From Acidobacteriota bacterium (GTDB lineage Bacteria > Acidobacteriota > Terriglobia > Terriglobales > Acidobacteriaceae): a DNA stretch of 49,840 nucleotides. This document shows positions 35,008 to 42,203 of the stretch, piece by piece. The translations under genes and the position numbers were made by a program. The notes under the pieces are model-generated. The model was not told where the DNA came from and searched no databases. It worked only from the letters and a program-made list of their open reading frames with translations. Numbering within the stretch: position 1 is the first letter of the stretch; every line of letters begins with the position of its first letter. The DNA lies in the NCBI GenBank assembly GCA_021803035.1, contig JAJZME010000045.1:1-49840 (forward strand). Direction: 5' to 3'.

Positions 35008-35910
35008 ATGACGCTTCTGCACATCATCATCCTTGCCATCGTGCAAGGGTTTGCCGAATTGCTCCCCATTTCCAGCTCCGCGCACGTGATCATTGCTGAA
35101 AAGCTCATGGGACTGCACGTCACTTCGCCCAAAATGACGCTGCTGCTGGTCATGCTGCACACCGGCACCATGTTTGCCGTGATTGTCTATTTCTGGAAGA
35201 GCTGGAAGGAAGCCTATTTTTCAAGCCGGGAAGTGTTCAAGCGCATGGCGTGGCGCCTGATCGCGGCGACATTGGTGACTGGCGTCATCGGTGTGGGGCT
35301 TTTCAAGATCATTGACCACACGGTGCTGCGCAACATTCCCAATGCGCACATTGAGGATCTGTTCGGGAAGCTGAACTGGATTGCCCCGGCGCTGTTTGCC
35401 GCCGGCGTGATGATCATCGTAGCCGGGCTGATGCGCCGGCGCGAAGACCGCAACGATCCCACCGTCGAGCAGGATCGCGAAGTGACCATGCGGCAATCCC
35501 TGTGGATCGGTCTGGTGCAGGGTTTCGCGGTGCCGTTCCGCGGCTTCTCGCGCTCGGGCTCAACCATTTCAGCCGGCATGCTCACTGGCACGACCAAGCG
35601 CCAATCCGAAGTCTTCAGCTTTGCGCTGGTCATCATCCTGACGCCCGCCGCCATCGCCAAGGAGGCGCTGCGCGCCCTGCACGAGCAGCACGCGCAGGCA
35701 CACGCCGCGGTCGCTGTCAGCAACGGCTCCATCCAGATAAGCGGCCTATTTCTGCCCAGCATGATCGGCATGGTTTTCTCGTTCCTGGCCGGACTGCTGG
35801 CGCTCAAATGGCTCAGCGGCTGGCTTGAAAACGGCCGCTGGTACTTCTTCGGCATCTACTGCCTGTTTGCGTCGGTGGTGGTCTATACGCTCTATCTCAA
35901 GGGATTCTAG
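35008..35910 (+). CDS. uppP: undecaprenyl-diphosphatase
   Basis: A 300-residue membrane phosphatase that recycles undecaprenyl-PP, the carrier lipid for peptidoglycan and for exopolysaccharide repeat units. Motif 1 is QGFAELLPISSSAH (13-26) with the catalytic Glu/Ser/His, and motif 2 is VPFRGFSRSGSTIS (175-188) with the essential Arg. About eight helices. The FRGFSRSG form of motif 2 replaces the commoner PGxSRSG and, as I recall, is also found in some proteobacterial UppP proteins. Start is the ATG at 35008 or the GTG at 35002. It sits near the polysaccharide locus but on the opposite strand, as a separate unit. Confidence 0.94.
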   Translation: MTLLHIIILAIVQGFAELLPISSSAHVIIAEKLMGLHVTSPKMTLLLVMLHTGTMFAVIVYFWKSWKEAYFSSREVFKRMAWRLIAATLVTGVIGVGLFKIIDHTVLRNIPNAHIEDLFGKLNWIAPALFAAGVMIIVAGLMRRREDRNDPTVEQDREVTMRQSLWIGLVQGFAVPFRGFSRSGSTISAGMLTGTTKRQSEVFSFALVIILTPAAIAKEALRALHEQHAQAHAAVAVSNGSIQISGLFLPSMIGMVFSFLAGLLALKWLSGWLENGRWYFFGIYCLFASVVVYTLYLKGF

Positions 35911-36463
35911 AGCGGCCCGCCGCGATAGCGGACCTGCACAACCGGCTGGGAAAGCTGGCAAGGAAGCACATTTGTACCGCACTATGGGAATTGCGGCTAT
36001 CCGGATCTGCGTTTTTTGCGGGAAACAAAATTGCCTGCAAGAAATCTGTGGAAAAGAAAAATATTTTGGAGGGGGTGGGGGTGTTCAGGCGCGCCGGATG
36101 GCCGGGCCCTGCTCGGGTTGTTCGCCGGGAGGTGTGTGGAAGCGGCCATATTTAGATGGTACGCGCCGGGGCGGAAATTACCTGCAACGGTACGCTGATG
36201 GATTCAAAGGGGTTGGGAGGCGCGTGGCTTGACTAGTTTTGGGGTGAACCAGCGTGGGTGGCGGGTTTTCCGGGTTTCCAAGGGTGGAGCGCTGCGGTTG
36301 GGCGGGAGAAAAAGGGGGCAAGGGTCACACTCGCCGACCAACCACCCCTAACGATCAATTTGGGTTCGGCATTGACCCCCATCTGTCAGAATTGAAACGA
36401 TGATCAATCGCTAATGGAAACGCTGCTATAGCGGTTTTTACTGGCGACGGATTTGGGGGTCCG
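35911..36463. other. 553 bp gene-free gap with repeat R2b
   Basis: No supported ORF. It holds the plus-oriented copy of R2 (36002-36081) followed by about 250 bp of G-rich sequence, then a more AT-rich 100 bp before the next gene. The change in base composition at about 36340 marks the edge of the accessory islet. Confidence 0.5.
36002..36081 (+). repeat. dispersed repeat R2, copy b
   Basis: Matches the reverse complement of 11369-11446. Both have GATCTGC/CATCTGC, a T5-6 run, GG-AAA-AAATTG, CTGC, then TCTGTGGAAAAG, AAAATATTTT and a G-tract with GTGGGG. The copies lie about 24.6 kb apart in opposite orientation, both in gene-free gaps next to accessory genes. Confidence 0.7.
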
Positions 36464-37309
36464 ATGGCAGAGCGCGAGTCAACGCATGGACACCGAATGG
36501 CAAAGACGTTGTCGCCAGAGGAGTATAGGGAGCAATACTTGGCGTTGCAGCGCCGCCGGGAAAATTGGATTTCACCTTGGCAACTGTTGCGCGAAAACCG
36601 GGTTGAAGAAGCGTTCGAGGTATTCAGGAAGAACCGTCGCGAGATTACCGTTCACGGTGTACGGGTTGGCCAGGCTCTCATGTGGACGGGACAATATGAA
36701 CTCGCAACTAGACAGCTTGAGGAATCCGTCGGGATTTCCAAGAAGCTCCCCATGCGCTCTGAAAGTGCTTATGCATTTCTAGGCGCAGCGCATTGGTGCC
36801 TTGAGAATTACGTGTCAGCTTTCCGGTATTGGCGGGCCGGAATCAGCGCACCATACGCGACCGGTGGCATCTGCACCCAGACTCCGCTATTACTAATCGC
36901 CGGATCGATTCTTCAACCCGGACTGTTCAGCAGGGCGAAGGCCGAAGATATCTTGCGGTCGAAGCTTTCCGACCCTCGCGCAGGGACACGAACTGAGCAC
37001 TGGCCAGCGAGTCTTGGGAAGTTCGTTTTAGGTACAGTCCCCAAGGAAGCGATGGCAGCGTGGTGGGTCAGAACCACACGACTTTACGAAGTTGTGATGG
37101 AACGCGACCGTCCGTGGCTTACCGCCTTTTATGAAGCGGTCCTTGACTTAGGGGCCGGACGATTGACAAGAACAGAGTTCCGTAGGTTTATGCGGCAACG
37201 TACCGACCAATCTATCTTCAAGGATTGGGAGCTGGATCCATGGGAACACCTAATGCTTGTGCCGGAGTTCTATATCGCCCGCTTCGAAGGGAGCCAAGCG
37301 ACGGACTAA
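36464..37309 (+). CDS. hypothetical protein, possibly helical-repeat
   Basis: A 281-residue soluble protein I do not recognise. Residues about 40-110 have the spacing of two to three TPR-like helix pairs (LLRENRVEEAFEVFRKNRRE; GQALMWTGQYELATRQLEES; AYAFLGAAHWCLENYVSAF), and the C-terminal half is Trp- and Arg-rich. A GGGGG lies a few bases before the ATG. Codon use is less GC-rich than in the core genes around it, and it lies in an islet flanked by dispersed repeats, which suggests acquisition by transfer. Immunity proteins and phage-defence accessory proteins may look like this, but there is no motif to support either. Confidence 0.6.
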   Translation: MAERESTHGHRMAKTLSPEEYREQYLALQRRRENWISPWQLLRENRVEEAFEVFRKNRREITVHGVRVGQALMWTGQYELATRQLEESVGISKKLPMRSESAYAFLGAAHWCLENYVSAFRYWRAGISAPYATGGICTQTPLLLIAGSILQPGLFSRAKAEDILRSKLSDPRAGTRTEHWPASLGKFVLGTVPKEAMAAWWVRTTRLYEVVMERDRPWLTAFYEAVLDLGAGRLTRTEFRRFMRQRTDQSIFKDWELDPWEHLMLVPEFYIARFEGSQATD

Positions 37310-37549
37310 TTTCGATCTGCTAAGCGGGCAATCCGTGGCGAAATTTGCTCAAGCGGGCGGATTACCGCCGACGCTTCAGTTTGAAACCAGTTAACAGCCG
37401 CCGCGCATCTGTGCAGTACCTGGACCGTCATCCTGGGAAGCTCGGTCCCCGCAGATGTCCTTTTCGGCATTATCCAGCCAGATGACCACCCGAACAGAGA
37501 GCATGGATTCGGATAGTATTCTCACAAAGAACATCGTGGAGTTGAATCA

Positions 37550-37909
37550 ATGCGAAATGTGACTCTCCTGCTTCTGTTCCTTACCGCGACCGGCGCTTTG
37601 TGGGCCGCGAAGCCGTGCGAGACGATCCACGGCAGGTTGCATTATTACGGAGGAGACGGGCAACTGCGCATATGGCAAATTGGTACGCACCACGAATTCA
37701 CACCTGACAATTCTTCGTGGGAGAAGGTTCATGGTTGGCTCACGGAGGGCGTAAAGCCATCTGAGAGGAAGAATTATGCTGATCCCGCAACTTCTGTAAA
37801 TTTGTTCGGCGATTTTGAGATTTGTCCAACAGAACCCTACCGTAAGGGATCTGTACAACACGCAAAAGTGGTCGCGGTCTCTCATCGCCGCTACGTAAAG
37901 AACTTTTAG
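37550..37909 (+). CDS. small secreted protein of unknown function
   Basis: A 119-residue protein with a clear signal peptide (MRNVTLLLLFLTATGALWA, cleavage likely after residue 19 or 20). The mature part has two Cys that could form a disulphide (KPCETIHG and FEICPTEPY) and a HGRLHYYGGDGQLRIWQIG stretch that looks like a small beta-structure. GTGGAG is 8 bases upstream of the ATG. It is monocistronic by spacing (240 bp before it, 156 bp after). Family not recognised; similar small secreted proteins occur, to my memory, in other Acidobacteriota. Confidence 0.65.
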   Translation: MRNVTLLLLFLTATGALWAAKPCETIHGRLHYYGGDGQLRIWQIGTHHEFTPDNSSWEKVHGWLTEGVKPSERKNYADPATSVNLFGDFEICPTEPYRKGSVQHAKVVAVSHRRYVKNF

Positions 37910-38065
37910 AAGATTTGTCGAGGTTTCGAGAATTTTCTATTCGGCTGTACGACATTGGTGCCCCTTGCTAGAGTCTTGTCACCTGATTTCACGCATAATC
38001 GTCGCCGACCAGAGCCCCTGAACAAATCTGCGCGGGTCTCCGTAATAATTGTTTGGAGCGCCTGA

Positions 38066-38539
38066 ATGCGAACCGGTCTTACGTTTTGCTTGCTGCTGAG
38101 CTTTGCCCTATTTGCTGGCTGCAATAGCGTTGTTCGAAAGGGGCCAATAATCACAGGATATGAAAACGCAAAATGCATTCACCCGCGGTTAGCTCCGGGC
38201 ATCACTCCTCCCACCCGCACTTGGGACTCATCGATTGCCGCCTCCACTGGCGAAACCGTTCGCGTGTTAGGTGCCCAAATGCCGGGTGGGCGGGTAGACC
38301 TACGGTACTCGTCCGACGGAGCGGACGTTGTCGCTGCAAATGCGGGGGACTACATTTACCCCGCTGATGTACGCATCGATACCGCCAGGCGGATACTCTT
38401 TGTGAAGGCGAGCGGGATTACTGCCGCCTTTGACCAACCTCAGACCTGGCTCTTCGAGTTCGACTTGATTCGACGCGGGCAAATCGGCCGCGCCAGAGTT
38501 GATCCGACGGTGTTGTCAAAGGAATGCCAAACGGACTGA
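38066..38539 (+). CDS. putative lipoprotein of unknown function
   Basis: A 157-residue protein with a lipoprotein signal: MRTGLTFCLLLSFALFAGC, lipobox LFAGC with the modified Cys at 19. The residue after the Cys is Asn, so the E. coli Asp+2 retention signal is absent. The mature domain looks all-beta (VRVLGAQMPGGRVDLRYSSD, RRILFVKASG, WLFEFDLIRRGQ). TTGGAG is 8 bases upstream of the ATG. It belongs to the same accessory islet as the two genes before it. I do not recognise a family. Confidence 0.65.
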   Translation: MRTGLTFCLLLSFALFAGCNSVVRKGPIITGYENAKCIHPRLAPGITPPTRTWDSSIAASTGETVRVLGAQMPGGRVDLRYSSDGADVVAANAGDYIYPADVRIDTARRILFVKASGITAAFDQPQTWLFEFDLIRRGQIGRARVDPTVLSKECQTD

Positions 38540-38871
38540 ATCTTGGGGTAGTTGGCGTATTACCGCCTATCCTGACCTTTGGCGGAGATTTTCCCAAGCG
38601 CAGGTAACAGGGGCTAAAGCCCGGATCATTTGTAGCCAGTTTTCGGCCCGGCTGAAGCCGTGCCCTAGTTACAAAGCTCAGCAGTGGCCGTATCACCGAC
38701 GAGTCTCTGCGGGATTGCGGAGGCTTCCGGCCCGGAGGTAAAGGCATGATCGGAAGCGAAGCACAATGAAGCAGTGGTCTCCCATGTGCCCAAGGGCGAG
38801 GCGCAGGGGGCACCCTGCGATCGTGGGTGGGACAGGATCAGCGGACCGGAAGTGCGACAGACTTCGCGGCG
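38540..38871. other. 332 bp gap with repeat R3b
   Basis: No supported ORF. It lies between two convergent genes and contains the minus-oriented copy of R3 (38604-38669). The two hairpins of R3 may end transcription from both sides, though no T-tract follows. Confidence 0.5.
38604..38669 (-). repeat. palindromic dispersed repeat R3, copy b
   Basis: On the minus strand: TAGGGCACGGCTTCAGCCGG, then a linker and GGGCTTTAGCCCC. It aligns with 13027-13092 on the plus strand, with compensating changes in both stems. It lies at the right edge of the accessory islet. Confidence 0.65.
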
Positions 38872-39327
38872 CTAATTGGGCACTCCGCCGGGCGCGGCTT
38901 CAGCAAAGGTACACTCGTTGCACTGGCAGTTGCGGCGCAGGTACTCCCACGAATAGATGCCGGTGGAGTGGCCGTCGAGCCAGTTGAACTGCAGGGCGTA
39001 GCGGCCCACCGGGATGACGCTGCCCGGCCGGGGCGGCGGCGCATACATGGGCAGCAGCTCAGCGGACTTAGGTTTGGACTCGCCCGGTTTGCGTCCTTCC
39101 TGCTCGCGCTCTTCCACGCAGGTGGCGCAGGGGCAGGCGTTGCGCAGCCAGACGAAGCTCCAGGCGCTCTTGTGACCGTCCTTCCAGTCAATCTCCAGCC
39201 CCTTGCCCTCGCTCAACAGCACGCGCACCTTTTCAGGCGTCATAGCGATGCGCGGGAGCGGGCGGTTCTGCTCTTGTTCGCGCGCCTTCTCATCCTTCGA
39301 AGCGAAGCGGATGCCTTCATGGCTCAT
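38872..39327 (-). CDS. DUF971 family protein
   Basis: A 151-residue protein of the DUF971 group (the gamma-butyrobetaine-hydroxylase-like N-terminal domain). The core begins at about 33: VRVLLSEGKGLEIDWKDGHK, then FVWLRNACPCATC with a CxC/CxxC cluster, and VGRYALQFNWLDGHSTGIYSW followed by LRRNCQCNECTF. The Cys pairs suggest a metal site. The first 30 residues look like a disordered extension. Proteins of this group are linked by neighbourhood, in some bacteria, to Fe-S cluster carriers (Mrp/ApbC), but no such gene is here. Confidence 0.85.
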   Translation of the reverse strand: MSHEGIRFASKDEKAREQEQNRPLPRIAMTPEKVRVLLSEGKGLEIDWKDGHKSAWSFVWLRNACPCATCVEEREQEGRKPGESKPKSAELLPMYAPPPRPGSVIPVGRYALQFNWLDGHSTGIYSWEYLRRNCQCNECTFAEAAPGGVPN

Positions 39328-39491
39328 AGGTACATTTTAGTTCAGAGTGCGCGGTGCATCGTGGCTGGCCGGGGATGGGCGGCCACCGGCATTGACAAAG
39401 CCTGCAACCGGCGCCGCGCGGGTCCCTGAGCCGAGAGCCGGGCGTAGAGAATGCATCCCCGCGGGCCGGTCCGGCTTGCCCGCTTGGCGCG

Positions 39492-40289
39492 CTAGGGGGT
39501 GCGGACGAAGAACCAGATGCTCATGCCGAACCCGATACAAACCACCGCCGTGCGCAGAATCCGTTGCGGAATCCTGTGGGCATTGTGGGCCGAGATATAA
39601 CCGGCGGCGGCGCAGATGACCATGGCCAGCGCGCAATAGCGCCACACCACCTGACCGCTGACCACGAACATAAGGATAGCCATCCCCCTGGCCAGCGTGA
39701 TGGCGACCACCTTCAGGGCGTTGATCTCGTGCATATCCTGCCAGCCGGAGAGCGAAAGCATGGTGATGATCAGAAAACCCGCGCCCGCGCCGAAGTATCC
39801 GATGTAAAAGCAGACGGCGAGAGCGGCAAGAAAGACCGGCAGGCGACGGCGATGGGCCGGACCTGTGGCGGCGGATCTCCGCAGCGCCAACTGGCGGCTG
39901 ACCGGACCGCTGATCGCGAAGAGAAGGGCGGCGCCGAGCAACAGCCAGGGCACAATATATAGAAAACTCCGTTGCGGCGTGTGCAACAGGATCAGCGCGC
40001 CGGCGCTACCGCCCAGAAAGCCCGCCAGAGCCAGGGGCCAGGCGTGGCGCAGGTTCTTGCGGATGTCTTTCCAGTAGGCAACGATGGAGGTGAACTGGCC
40101 CGGCCACAGGGCCACACTGTTCGTGGCGTTGGCCTGCACGGGCAAAACCCGCATGCTCATGATCGCCGGAAAAAGCAGGAACGAACCCCCGCCCGCCACG
40201 GCGTTGATCCCGCCGGCCAGAAGAGATGCCGTGGTAAGCCACAACCAGCGCCAATTAATGATTTGGGGAAGAACTGCAGGATGCATCAT
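39492..40289 (-). CDS. TauE/SafE family membrane permease
   Basis: A 265-residue inner-membrane protein with about eight helices of the sulfite-exporter TauE/SafE family, which export sulfoacetate, sulfite or related anions. The signature LLAGGINAVAGGGSFLLFPA at the N terminus and ANATNSVALWPGQFTS are diagnostic; the second half repeats the motif as YFGAGAGFLIITMLSLSG. I use the ATG at 40289 (40286 also possible); the frame extends to 40316. The dead insertion sequence starts 57 bp upstream, so its promoter may have been altered or replaced by the insertion. Substrate unknown. Confidence 0.9.
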   Translation of the reverse strand: MMHPAVLPQIINWRWLWLTTASLLAGGINAVAGGGSFLLFPAIMSMRVLPVQANATNSVALWPGQFTSIVAYWKDIRKNLRHAWPLALAGFLGGSAGALILLHTPQRSFLYIVPWLLLGAALLFAISGPVSRQLALRRSAATGPAHRRRLPVFLAALAVCFYIGYFGAGAGFLIITMLSLSGWQDMHEINALKVVAITLARGMAILMFVVSGQVVWRYCALAMVICAAAGYISAHNAHRIPQRILRTAVVCIGFGMSIWFFVRTP

Positions 40290-40345
40290 GCGGACCCCAT
40301 TGTACCGGAAACACATGAGGGCTGGCGCGGCGGGCGGAGCGAGCG

Positions 40346-41338
40346 CAGGGCAAACGCATCTTAATCGCTATATGCAGGTGGGGTATCCAAGCTGAGATGG
40401 GGCTCTGGAGAAACCCCTGAGGTATTTTGCGGAGTTGAAGGATTCGCGTGTAGAACGAACGCGGCGTCATCTGTTGCAGGATATTGTTTTGATCGCGATT
40501 GCGGCGATTCTGAGCGGGGCCGGCGGCTGGGATGAGATCGAGCGCTACGGCAAGGCCAAGAGGTCGTGGTGGAAAAGCTTCCTCCAGTTGCCGCACGGCA
40601 TCGCCTCGCACGATACGTTCAACCGCGTGTTTCAGGCGCTGGACCCGGCGGAACTGGAGAAGAGTTTTCTGGACTGGCCACCACCTCACCCGGCTGACGG
40701 CGGGCGAGGAGGTGGCCATCGACGGCAAGAGCTTGCGGGCACGGCCCAGGCGGAGGGCACGCCCATTGTGCATCCAGCAGGCCGACTCTATCCTGGCGGT
40801 AAAGGAAAACCAGCCGTCCCTGTTGGCCGGCATCAAGGATTCGTGCCGGATGCTCGCTGCCGATCGCGTCGATGAGCAGATCGACTGCGGTCATGGGCGC
40901 GTGGAGCGTCGCCACTGTTCGGTGCTGGCTGACCTGAGCTTGCTGGACCATGCCGCCGACTGGACGGGGTTGAAAAGCCTGGTGCGCATCCAGGCCGAGC
41001 GCTACCACAAGGCGACCGGCAAGACCGGGCATGAAACCGGTTACGACATCTCCAGTCTCAAGCCCGGCGCCACCCAGCTGAACACCGCCATCCGTCAACA
41101 CTGGGGCATCGAAAACAAACTCCACTGGGTGCTGGATGTAGCCTCCGAAGACCTGAGCCGCAAACGCGCTGGGCACGCCGCCCAAAACTTCTCTCTACTG
41201 AACCGCATCGCCTTGCATCTGCTGAAACAGGACAAAACCTCCAAGCTCGGCGTCCCCGGAAAACGCCTCGCCGCTGCAGGGGACCATGACTACCTGCTCA
41301 CACTACTCAGAGGAGGAAATTAAGATGCGTTTGCCCTG
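40346..41338 (+). mobile_element. ISAs1-family-like insertion sequence, defective, 993 bp
   Basis: Bounded by a perfect 20 bp inverted repeat CAGGGCAAACGCATCTTAAT at 40346-40365 and its complement at 41319-41338. The only gene inside is a broken ISAs1/H-repeat-type transposase. The flanks (gagcgagcg on the left, gcttgagaa on the right) show no obvious 8-10 bp target duplication, so the site has decayed or the copy arose by recombination. The transposase stop codon lies inside the right inverted repeat. Confidence 0.85.
40396..41323 (+). pseudogene. ISAs1-family transposase, frameshifted and internally deleted
   Basis: The N-terminal part is read from about 40396 in one frame (EKPLRYFAELKDSRVERTRR, then LSGAGGWDEIERYGKAKRSW up to FLDW). 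The next stretch, TAGEEVAIDGKSLR with the first catalytic Asp, is in the next frame; GTAQAEGTPIVH returns to the first frame; and QADSILAVKENQPSLLAG to the end is again in the second. Between IVH and QADSILAVKENQ some 65 residues of the family's DDE domain are missing, including the second Asp block. The final Glu block HWGIENKLHWVLDVA is intact. It therefore cannot make active transposase. Confidence 0.88.
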
Positions 41339-41492
41339 GCTTGAGAACGGGACGAAGCGCCATTCGCCATCGACCTTGGTATACTTCTGTCTTGAGGTTG
41401 GCGTCGGATGGGGGCGTGCTTTCCAGGCTGCAATCCGACGTACTTAGGGTGAAGGCTGCGCAATCAGAAATTCGAATGGATTTAGGATGCGC

Positions 41493-41512
41493 CGATCCTC
41501 GCAGGAGGATCG
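41493..41512. other. perfect 8 bp hairpin upstream of tRNA-Gly
   Basis: CGATCCTC-GCAG-GAGGATCG, a perfect stem with a tetraloop, 37 bp before tRNA-Gly. A weak promoter (TTAACC at 41513-41518, 16 bp, TATTGA at 41535-41540) could start transcription of the tRNA just after it. It may be a terminator for upstream transcription or an operator; no T-run follows. Confidence 0.35.
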
Positions 41513-41549
41513 TTAACCGCGATTATCGGTAAGCTATTGAGTTTAAAGG

Positions 41550-41624
41550 GCGGGAGTAGTTCAGTGGTAGAACGTCAGCTTCCCAAGCTGAATGTCGCCG
41601 GTTCGATCCCGGTCTCCCGCTCCA
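41550..41624 (+). tRNA. tRNA-Gly (anticodon CCC)
   Basis: The cloverleaf is complete: acceptor GCGGGAG/CTCCCGC, D arm GTTC-AGTGGTA-GAAC, anticodon stem TCAGC/GCTGA with loop TTCCCAA (CCC, reads GGG), T arm GCCGG-TTCGATC-CCGGT, discriminator T and an encoded CCA. It is not followed by an integrase. Confidence 0.95.
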
Positions 41625-41658
41625 TGCTCTTTGCAGCCGCCCTTCACCCTCTTCGCCG

Positions 41659-42138
41659 CTAGTCTGCTTCCTGAATCTTCAGCACGAAGTATGTAATCGG
41701 CTTCTCGCTCGACACCAGCATCTGGTGCGGCGTGCCCGCGGGCACATGTGCCACGTCTCCGGCTCTCAGCTCCTGTGCCGCCCCGCCTTCAATCGCATTG
41801 CCGCGCGTTTCGCCCGGGCCCGTTGTTCGCGCGCCGGCAACCGTGCCGCCGGTAACCAGTGTGGCTGCGCCAGCCAGCACATAGAACAGGTCGGCGAATT
41901 TCTCGTGGATCTCCGCCTCGCCGTTGCGGCTGCGGAACGACAGCATCGCAGCATGCCGCGGGTACTCGCGCAGCGTCTCGCCGGCCGCACCGTCGCCCAG
42001 CTTCGCCAACTTGCGCAGGTAAGCCGCGCGCTCCATCAGAATGGGTGGTGTCCAGTGATCCAGCGGGCCGCGATGCCTGCTCTTTGGAGCCACCTCATCC
42101 AACGTCCCGTCTTTCAAAATCTCTTTCTCCAAGTCCAT
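41659..42138 (-). CDS. cupin-domain protein
   Basis: A 159-residue protein. The C-terminal two thirds form a cupin barrel: first motif region EIHEKFADLFYVLAGAATLV (His and acidic residues as metal ligands), second motif region LRAGDVAHVPAGTPHQMLV with the closing His. An N-terminal helix (MERAAYLRKLAKLGDG) precedes it. GGAG is about 9 bases before the ATG. No signal peptide. Substrate unknown; cupins of this size may be isomerases, dioxygenases or storage-type proteins. It is downstream of the permease gene on the same strand (65 bp). Confidence 0.82.
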   Translation of the reverse strand: MDLEKEILKDGTLDEVAPKSRHRGPLDHWTPPILMERAAYLRKLAKLGDGAAGETLREYPRHAAMLSFRSRNGEAEIHEKFADLFYVLAGAATLVTGGTVAGARTTGPGETRGNAIEGGAAQELRAGDVAHVPAGTPHQMLVSSEKPITYFVLKIQEAD

Positions 42139-42203
42139 CGCTTCACTCTCCTTGTGGACTTTTCAGTATGCTCCCAAACTCTCGATTGCATCCGCGATGC
42201 GCG

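Noticed and set aside
35008..35910. Unusual FRGFSRSG form of UppP motif 2
   Set aside because: It first looked like a missing Pro-Gly, but I recall the same form in UppP proteins of some Proteobacteria, so it is a known subfamily variant.
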